Part shown: piece after piece, positions 44,296 to 49,461 of the stretch
Layout: each line of letters begins with the position of its first letter
Position numbering within the stretch: position 1 is the first letter of the stretch
From: UBA969 sp041694635
Lineage (GTDB): Bacteria > Planctomycetota > Planctomycetia > Gemmatales > Gemmataceae
Assembly: GCA_041694635.1 (NCBI GenBank)
Contig: JBDNHI010000164.1
Coordinates: 1 to 49,461, forward strand
DNA: 49,461 bases
Direction of reading: 5' to 3'
Position numbers and translations under genes: made by a program
Notes under the pieces: generated by a model
Database searches by the model: none
Seen by the model: only the letters and a program-made list of their open reading frames with translations
Told to the model about the DNA's origin: nothing

Positions 44296-45228
44296 ATGAA
44301 AATTAGACTCGCACTTTTGGGTTTTCTTGCTTCTTCTTTTCTGGCCCTTGCTGCAGAACCTGCTTATAAGGTTCTTGCTGCAGACCGAGGTAAGGTTTCT
44401 ATTGTCGATGCTTCTGGTAAAGTCGAATGGGAATTTGCTAATAAGGCAGAAACTCACGACCTTCAGTATCTTCCCAATGGTAATGTGCTTTTACCCCTTC
44501 CCAAAAATATCGTTGCTGAAGTTGATAAGCAAGGTAAAGTCGTTTGGCAGTTCGAATGCAAACCCAAGGAAGGCAGCAAAGATCGGGTCGAAATACACGC
44601 TTTTCAACGACTTGAAGATGGCCTTACTATGATTGCTGAATCTGGCAATCGCAGGATTATCGAAGTAGATAAAGATGGCAAAATCGTTCGTGAAGTTCCC
44701 CTTACCGTTGAAAAGCCTAGTTCCCATCGCGATACCCGTATGGCTCGTAAACTTACCAATGGTAATTATCTTGTTTGTCACGAAGGCGATGGCAAAATTC
44801 GTGAATACGACCCCGCAGGCAAAGTCGTTTGGACTTATGTTATGGATCTTGGTGATAGGCCACGCAGCCCGGGCCACGGCGTTGAAGGTCACGGCAATGA
44901 AGTCTATGGCGCTATTCGACTTCCTTCTGGTAATACTCTCATCGCGGGCGGGAACAACAACCGTGTGCTTGAAGTAAACCCTAAGGGCGAAATTGTTTGG
45001 AAGATCGATCAATCCGAATTACCCGGTATTAAGCTTGCTTGGGTTACTTCCCTTCATGCGCTTCCTAATGGCAATATCATTGTTGGTAATTGCCACGCCG
45101 GCCCTGAAAACCCACAGCTTTTTGAAGTGACTCGCGATAAAAAAGTTGTTTGGACTTTTAATAACTTTAAAACCTTTGGCAACGGTTTGGCTTCCGCCCA
45201 TATTTTAGATATCAAAGCTATCCGTTAA
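44296..45228 (+). CDS. Secreted beta-propeller (PQQ/NHL-like) protein
   Basis: 310 residues with signal peptide ending LALAAEP. Repeating units of the form G-K-V-V-W and NGN: VSIVDASGKVEWEF, LQYLPNGNVLLPL, EVDKQGKVVWQF, KLTNGNYLVCHEG, YDPAGKVVWTYV, RLPSGNTLIAGGNNNRVLEVNPKGEIVWKI, ALPNGNIIVGN. This fits a six-bladed propeller similar to arylsulfotransferase-like or PQQ propellers, without catalytic residues that I can assign. Third gene of the DUF1549-DUF1501 cassette (16-base gap) and ends at a strong terminator. Confidence 0.87.
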   Translation: MKIRLALLGFLASSFLALAAEPAYKVLAADRGKVSIVDASGKVEWEFANKAETHDLQYLPNGNVLLPLPKNIVAEVDKQGKVVWQFECKPKEGSKDRVEIHAFQRLEDGLTMIAESGNRRIIEVDKDGKIVREVPLTVEKPSSHRDTRMARKLTNGNYLVCHEGDGKIREYDPAGKVVWTYVMDLGDRPRSPGHGVEGHGNEVYGAIRLPSGNTLIAGGNNNRVLEVNPKGEIVWKIDQSELPGIKLAWVTSLHALPNGNIIVGNCHAGPENPQLFEVTRDKKVVWTFNNFKTFGNGLASAHILDIKAIR

Positions 45229-45542
45229 TTGCTTAACTGATTTTAATCGAGAAAGGGCCATCGAATGCTGGCCCTTTCTCTTTTCTTTAACTTCAACTTT
45301 TCATGTTATTATTCAGATAGTTGCTTCTAATTTTCATTTGGAAGAGAATTGGTTTTAACTTAATTAGAAAATGTGTGAGTGTATATTGGTGTTGATTAGG
45401 CTACGCCTTGCTTGCCAAGCGTTTTGGCTCTGATCTTGAGTGAATTGTTATTCACGGCGAATGGAGTTGTGTTCGCCACCTCAACCCGTGGTCTTCAAGG
45501 CAGCGGTCTATAGGTTCTACTCTTATTTCGGCTTCGTTTATG
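45229..45542. other. Intergenic junction with small hairpins, no gene
   Basis: Beyond the terminator at 45249-45288, this 314-base gap holds two adjacent perfect hairpins: GTGAAT-TGTT-ATTCAC (45440-45455) and GGCGAA-(10)-TTCGCC (45456-45477). No RNA family is recognised. It marks the left edge of the restriction island and may contain its insertion junction. Confidence 0.4.
45249..45288 (+). terminator. Intrinsic terminator of the DUF1549/DUF1501/propeller cassette
   Basis: Perfect 12-base arms GAGAAAGGGCCA (45249-45260) and TGGCCCTTTCTC (45269-45280) with an eight-base loop and tail TTTTCTTT, 20 bases past the stop at 45228. Confidence 0.9.
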
Positions 45543-46466
45543 CTAAACCTTTACTAGTTTAAAGCTGACCTGATAGCGATAGAAGACGATGTTCGGGGTC
45601 ATCTTCAGGGCGCGGCGAATTCGCTGGTCATCTTCGTATGCAATAATAACCCCGAGCACCGTCTGCCCATCATCGGCCAGTTCCTCCTGTACAAAGCTCA
45701 TGTAGCGTAGCGTCTGCCCCACCACTGCGTCACTGGCTCGGCCCTTCTTCAGTTCCACCACCAGCAACCGCTTCTTGTCTTTGCTAATGGCCAGAATATC
45801 GAGCGGGCCAGTATCAGTCTGATATTGCTGCGCCTTCTCGCCGTCCTCTTCGTAGATGTCGTAATCCTTTCCGAGTTCGGTATTCGACCAGTTCTGAACA
45901 AGAAAATCTTCCAGATGCTCTTCTAAGGCAAACGCCGACGGGTCTTCCACCGAAGCATCAGTAGAAATTAACTTCGGCGCAGATACCCCGCCAAGAAGTT
46001 TCTCCAATTCCTCGCGATGCAGCGAAATATTACTCACAGTGCCGATTGAGCCGGAAGAGTTCCGCAACGCCTCACTCATTGCCGCACGGTCTATGGTCAC
46101 ATTGAGCCAGATGACGGGCCGCCGATGACCTAGGTCTTTCCCAGCCTCGTAGTAATACTCTCCACTTACTTCCCCGATGCGATACTTTCCCGTGCCATCG
46201 GGACAAAACACTATGTCGCCCTTTTGAATTCCCTTGGATACCGTCCACAATGCGCCACAAGCTAACCCTGCACCAATCTTGGTTTTTTCGGGATGAGCAG
46301 CAAGAAATACTGGGATGAACTCCTTGTTAAATGCTCGCCACTCCTCGGGCAGCTTTCTGGTGAGGTCTTGGTTAATGCCGAAATCCGTGCCGATGAAATT
46401 GCTTACAAAGCACGCCTCGGCAAAGATACTTTTTTTACCCAGCATGACACGGTAGAAGTTTTTCAT
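45543..46466 (-). CDS. PD-(D/E)XK endonuclease, NucS/DUF91-like, restriction-associated
   Basis: 307 residues. C-terminal nuclease domain: LEEHLEDFLVQNWSNTELG, then TGPLDILAISKDKKRLLVVELKKGRASDAVVGQTLRYMSFV, giving the D-(x)n-ExK catalytic signature seen in NucS and related restriction-type nucleases. The N-terminal 150 residues (GINQDLTRKLPEEWRAFNKEF, GIQKGDIVFCPDGTGKYRIGEVSG) resemble small DNA-reading modules attached to modification-dependent restriction enzymes. It lies last in the minus-strand island with HNH, DUF1016 and type I relics. It starts five bases after an HsdS-like relic stop. Defence role inferred from domains and company. Confidence 0.82.
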   Translation of the reverse strand: MKNFYRVMLGKKSIFAEACFVSNFIGTDFGINQDLTRKLPEEWRAFNKEFIPVFLAAHPEKTKIGAGLACGALWTVSKGIQKGDIVFCPDGTGKYRIGEVSGEYYYEAGKDLGHRRPVIWLNVTIDRAAMSEALRNSSGSIGTVSNISLHREELEKLLGGVSAPKLISTDASVEDPSAFALEEHLEDFLVQNWSNTELGKDYDIYEEDGEKAQQYQTDTGPLDILAISKDKKRLLVVELKKGRASDAVVGQTLRYMSFVQEELADDGQTVLGVIIAYEDDQRIRRALKMTPNIVFYRYQVSFKLVKV

Positions 46467-46470
46467 AGGT

Positions 46471-46554
46471 TTACAATTCTCCAGTAAAGGCTTGATGCTA
46501 AAGCGACTTTTTCAATGCTACCACATTTTCGTTGTAGGGGATTTCATTAGCGTT
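46471..46554 (-). pseudogene. Relic of a type I restriction HsdS C-terminus
   Basis: A 28-codon frame between the HNH gene and the nuclease gene reads VVALKKSL, TAG at 46498-46500, then HQAFTGEL and stop. Type I specificity subunits commonly end LKQSLLHQAFTGEL or very similar, so this is the very end of an hsdS gene, itself carrying a nonsense change. It shares its first bases with the stop of the HNH gene. Confidence 0.6.
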
Positions 46555-47447
46555 TATGTTCGTATCCCTCGCTGTTTTCGAATGATGGTTTTCAGGCTAT
46601 TAATGTCGCCGGGTTTGCCATTCATCCGGTGCAGCATCCGGTGACAGTTGGCGCATACCGTGGCCAAGTCTTCCTGCCGTGTCTTGATGTTCTCTCGCAA
46701 CTTTGCCAATTGAACGATGTGATGGGCCTCAGCAAATGCTTGGCCTAGCCGGCCGTAAGTCTTTTCAAAGCGAAGGCCGCACACTTGGCACTGGTAGTTG
46801 TCGCGAATCTTACATTCGGTTGCGAGCAACCGGCTGCGTTCTCGGCGCAGGTGCGAGACAACCACCCGTCGGTTTTCTAACTGTGGGTAGACCTCTTGGC
46901 TTTCGTCTTCAGCCGAAGCACCGGGGAGCGTGCGAGCCACGGACTCAAAAAAACTGGCGGCTAGGGCGAGAAAATGTGGGCTGATCTTCGTTGCAGTGGT
47001 GCTTGTCCGGTCATAGATGCCGAAATAGTTTCCATCACCATATTTTTCTAGGATCGGCTGATTAAATTGGGCAAAAGGAAGGCGTTTGGCAAGGCTCACC
47101 GCTGGGGCGTCATCTATATCGTTGCTTGTGATGGTTCGAATGGGCGCAAGCTTTTTATTTACTCTTTTCGTAAGGTTAAGAATTTTTGGGCCTTGGTTTG
47201 AGCGAAAACATACCCACAGCTTACGCTCTTTATGACCGGAAAAACGATCAAGCCTGATCTCTAGATGGGTGGCTTGCTTACCAAGCTTGCCGATGGTTGC
47301 CGACCAGCCAGCGGTATTTGTCACCGTAACCTGACTTGGCAATCGTACCCGGATTGCCGTCCCTCTAACCCGCAATTTTAGCTCAACGGCTAATTGGCGA
47401 GCTATCTTCAGAAGCCATCTACTGTCTTGGCGGGTGTTAATGGCCAT
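46554..47447 (-). CDS. HNH endonuclease
   Basis: 297 residues from ATG 47447, preceded by GGAG nine bases upstream. The C-terminal HNH domain shows zinc cysteines CQVCGLRF, HHIVQLAKL with the catalytic histidines and VCANCHRMLHR. The N-terminal 190 residues include SQVTVTNTAGWSATIGKLGK and RLDRFSGHKERKLWVCF, probably a DNA-recognition module of a restriction enzyme. Located in the restriction island one base after a truncated DUF1016 gene. Likely restriction/defence; target sequence or modification unknown. Confidence 0.85.
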   Translation of the reverse strand: MAINTRQDSRWLLKIARQLAVELKLRVRGTAIRVRLPSQVTVTNTAGWSATIGKLGKQATHLEIRLDRFSGHKERKLWVCFRSNQGPKILNLTKRVNKKLAPIRTITSNDIDDAPAVSLAKRLPFAQFNQPILEKYGDGNYFGIYDRTSTTATKISPHFLALAASFFESVARTLPGASAEDESQEVYPQLENRRVVVSHLRRERSRLLATECKIRDNYQCQVCGLRFEKTYGRLGQAFAEAHHIVQLAKLRENIKTRQEDLATVCANCHRMLHRMNGKPGDINSLKTIIRKQRGIRT

Positions 47448-47448
47448 T

Positions 47449-47802
47449 TTACAGTTCTCCGGTGAAGGAACGGGGAGCAGGTTGCCCATTCACTGACTGG
47501 CTTTTTCTGGATTTCCCCAATTGCCCAGTTGCTGACTGGGCAATTGGGAGGCGGCGCATGTATTCAAGATTGCTCTTAGAGTAGCCCCGGCCAAACTCTT
47601 GTTCTAGCCTCTCGGCGAGTTGCTTGATCACCTCCTGCCCATAAGCCGCGCGGTCTTTTCCCTTCTGCTCCTGCTCGACGATGCGCCGCCCAATCTCAAA
47701 ATTCGTATGGACTTGCACGAGGTCCACGCCGCGGGCCACGGTGGCGCGGGCGTTAGAAATGAGACCACGGATGTCGTTGAATAAAGATTTGGTGAGTTTC
47801 AT
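47449..47802 (-). pseudogene. Truncated DUF1016 (YhcG-type) N-terminal fragment ending in an FTGEL tail
   Basis: 117 residues from ATG 47802 (AGGAGA upstream). It carries only the N-terminal helical part of DUF1016: LISNARATVARGVDLVQVHTNFEIGRRIVEQEQKG and YGQEVIKQLAERLEQEFGRGYSKSNLEYMRR. Full-length relatives continue with an SFTLSWSHY segment and a nuclease domain; here the frame reads RSFTGEL and stops. The last residues match the end of HsdS proteins, so the gene looks cut and joined to an hsdS end at FT. Perfect 12-base inverted repeats at 47518-47529 and 47535-47546 lie inside. Confidence 0.7.
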
Positions 47803-47821
47803 AACAGTCTCCTGATGTTCC

Positions 47822-47881
47822 CTAGTACTTGTCGCTCTCGGCATCCAGCGTAGCGATCATCTTGGTCGGTTGGGTGCTCAT
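47822..47881 (-). other. 19-codon coupled frame, likely gene fragment
   Basis: An ATG overlapping the DUF1016 stop (ATGA) opens a frame MSTQPTKMIATLDAESDKY that ends at TAG (47822-47824). It may be the start of a lost gene. I cannot name the family. Confidence 0.3.
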
Positions 47882-48918
47882 CCTTTCACCTCCCTTTCTT
47901 TGTCCCACAAACGCAGGCGCTCGACAATCTGCTCGGGGCTGGGGAGTTCATCGCGGTAGGCTTCGGGGAGTTGGGGCACGATGGTGTAGGTAGCCACGCC
48001 GATGGGACGGGCCGCGCTTCGCAGGGCATACTCGACGACGGTGTGGTTCTTTTCTCGGCAGATGATGATGCCGATGGGGAAGTTCTCGACCTCTATGCGC
48101 TCCTGCGCATCTAGCGCTTCTAGATAGAACTCCATCTTCCCTTTGTGCTCCGGCTCAAAGGCGCGGATTTTCAGGTCGATGGCGACGAGGCAGCGCAGAC
48201 GGCGATGAAAAAGCAGGAGATCAATGAAATATTCCTGCCCACCGACTTCCAGCCGGTATTGGCTGCCGACGAAGGTGAAGGCCCCGCCCATCTCCGACAG
48301 GAAGCGGCGGAGGTTCTGGACGATGGCGCCTTCCAGCTCGCGCTCGGAGTGTTCTTCGGCCAGATCGAGGAAATCAAAGGTGTATTCATCCTTCACGGCC
48401 AGCACGGCTTGGTTCCTGATCTCGGGAGTGAGCGTCTGGCCGAAACTGGTCTGGTTGAGGAGGTATTTCTCGTAGCTCTGGTTATCGATTTGGTGCTGGA
48501 GGACGGCCTTGGTCCAGCCAAAACGGGCGGTGGCGCGGAGGTAGAACTCGCACTGGAGGTCGTCTTTGCAGCGGTTCATGATGACTATGTTTTTGGCCCA
48601 GCTAATTTCTGCAACCAATGGTTGCAGAATTGGCCGGTCGCAGTATTCTGTGTAAAATTGGCTCATGCACCAAAGATTTCTAGCTGAAAAACCATTACGC
48701 CCGGGGAACTCCATTTGGAGATCGTTGGCGAGGGTCTGGACAATGGCTTTGCCCCAGCCAAGGGTCTCCTGCTTCTGGTGAATGGACTGGCCGAGGTCCC
48801 TGTAAAGGGCGATCAGTTCCTTGTTCACCGCCCGCATCGCCTGGTATTAGCCGTGGCGGATGCGGGCCTTCACTTCGGTGAGGAAGCCGGGGTAGTCAGG
48901 GGTGGTGAGTTCGCTCAT
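47878..48918 (-). pseudogene. DUF1016 (YhcG-type) PD-(D/E)XK nuclease, split by one in-frame TAA
   Basis: The frame starts at ATG 48918 (MSELTTPDYPGFLTEVKAR, IRHG), is interrupted by TAA at 48847-48849, and resumes YQAMRAVNKELIALYRDLGQSI in the same frame. Relatives read IRxAQYQAxRAVNKEL here, so the TAA probably replaced a glutamine codon. The C-terminal nuclease domain is complete: FVGSQYRLEVGGQEYFIDLLLFHRRLRCLVAIDLK and FEPEHKGKMEFYLEALD give the D...DxK signature. Re-start at ATG 48837 would yield a 319-residue protein lacking only about 26 residues, so function may remain. The ATG overlaps the HsdM fragment stop. Confidence 0.75.
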
Positions 48919-49115
48919 GCAAGTATCCCCCGCTTCGACAAGCTTCCTGCTGGCAGGCTTAGGGACCGGCCCTCGGTGGCTTTGTCGGTTTCGAGGGCAT
49001 CGAGGTATTTCAGGAAGAGCAGCCAAGAGGATTGCTCGGTGTAATCGAGTTCGCTGGCGCAGCCGGTTTCCTTTCGGAGTGCATCGTCGATGTTTTTGAA
49101 GGCTTGTTTGAACAT
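48915..49115 (-). pseudogene. HsdM N-terminal fragment (type I restriction methyltransferase)
   Basis: 66 residues from ATG 49115 (AAAGG upstream). MFKQAFKNIDDALRKETGCASELDYTEQSSWLLFLKYLDALETDKATE is the classic N-terminus of type I HsdM subunits. It is followed by 18 unrelated residues and a stop, so the catalytic methyltransferase domain is absent. The tail region contains a small CCTGC-TG-GCAGG palindrome near 48945-48957, possibly the deletion or insertion point. First gene of the island. Confidence 0.85.
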
Positions 49116-49461
49116 AATAACCTTTAGGTTTTGTAATCGCATCAAAGAATAATTATACCGTTAGGTACTTGCTATGAAAATAGTTTCTCACTCTTTGGAG
49201 TTTATTCTTAATAAAAGAGTTATAATAATCGTAAAGTCATTAATATATAGTCTAGCTTAAATAATAAAGCTTCAAACTAGTACCGCTGTCATCCTCACGA
49301 ATGTGGGGAACTAGTGTGAAACTGGCAGCGGCTGGACCCCTGACTTAAAAGCCCAGCGACACAAAGCCCAGCGACTGCGCTCGCTGGGGCTGCTTTTCCC
49401 CTTTTTAAAACAAACTCAAACGCAGAAATACAGCCCCATGGCCACTGTTAGCAATGAAGAG
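49116..49461. other. Intergenic region at right edge
   Basis: 346 bases without a convincing gene. It should contain the promoter of the restriction island (minus strand) in the AT-rich first half. The second half is more GC-rich and contains the hairpin listed at 49365-49391. Confidence 0.4.
49365..49391 (+). terminator. Hairpin with T-rich tail, possible terminator
   Basis: AGCCCAGCGA (49365-49374) pairs with TCGCTGGGGCT (49381-49391) around CTGCGC; TGCTTTTCCCCTTTTT follows. AGCCCAGCGAC also occurs just upstream at 49350-49360 as a direct copy, so it may instead be a short repeat family. Confidence 0.4.

Noticed and set aside
44491..45012. 173-codon minus-strand open frame
   Set aside because: Shadow of the propeller gene at 44296-45228, low-complexity composition.
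48145..48687. 180-codon plus-strand open frame
   Set aside because: Antisense to the DUF1016 nuclease domain, whose motifs are clear; the long frame reflects GC-rich codon bias.
1..49461. tRNA or rRNA genes
   Set aside because: I looked for cloverleaf-like segments and conserved rRNA stretches in the intergenic gaps and saw none; a tRNAscan-SE run would settle it.

Overview
The window is a chromosomal segment of a planctomycete (Planctomycetota; family not resolved). The evidence is family content: paired PSCyt1/DUF1549/DUF1553 and DUF1501 proteins, DUF1559 prepilin-like proteins, many NHL/propeller secreted proteins, a dnaA-dnaN-dciA-gyrB replication cluster and a PVM-type bacterial microcompartment (BMC) operon. 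Base composition is AT-leaning except at the far right, which looks imported.

Layout. 1-5791 (minus): a cytochrome-like PSCyt1/DUF1549/LamG/DUF1553 protein followed by two DUF1501 proteins, the last cut by the window edge. 6047-9236 (plus): DoxX-like membrane protein, serine beta-lactamase-like hydrolase and SGNH hydrolase. 9250-12897 (minus): NHL propeller and two DUF1559 prepilin-like proteins with a small MITE-like element between them. 13086-20970 (minus): DUF1805-VOC fusion, gyrB, dciA, dnaN, a divergent short dnaA, cysteine desulfurase and a small CxxC protein. 21129-31600 (plus): one compact BMC operon: DeoR regulator, PduL, two BMC-H, acetate kinase, a hidden selenoprotein, three BMC-P, CoA-acylating aldehyde dehydrogenase, RpiB-like protein, class II aldolase, small membrane protein, lactate/malate dehydrogenase, an acidic small protein and an unknown 425-residue protein. 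31641-32085: array of forward and inverted GAGCCGGAAGCGTTAGCGACGGT repeats. 32190-37887: NHL pseudogene, its intact paralogue, DUF3472 protein, zinc alcohol dehydrogenase and secreted esterase. 38153-40037: VapBC-like pair with a broken toxin, and a ROK regulator. 40258-45228: second DUF1549/DUF1553 + DUF1501 cassette plus a propeller. 45543-49115 (minus): decayed restriction island with nucleases and HsdM/HsdS relics.

How it works together. The BMC operon fits L-fucose/L-rhamnose breakdown: the aldolase would split the sugar-1-phosphate to lactaldehyde and DHAP inside the shell, the aldehyde dehydrogenase makes lactyl-CoA, PduL lactyl-phosphate, and acetate kinase lactate plus ATP, while the dehydrogenase could recycle NADH. 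Encapsulation-peptide-like helices are visible on PduL, the aldehyde dehydrogenase and the aldolase.

The most notable observation is at 24610-24843: a 77-codon SelW/Rdx-family gene with an in-frame UGA exactly at the second position of the CxxC/CxxU redox motif, with a good ribosome site and a stem-loop at bacterial SECIS distance. It appears to be a selenoprotein embedded in the microcompartment operon, invisible to ordinary gene callers.
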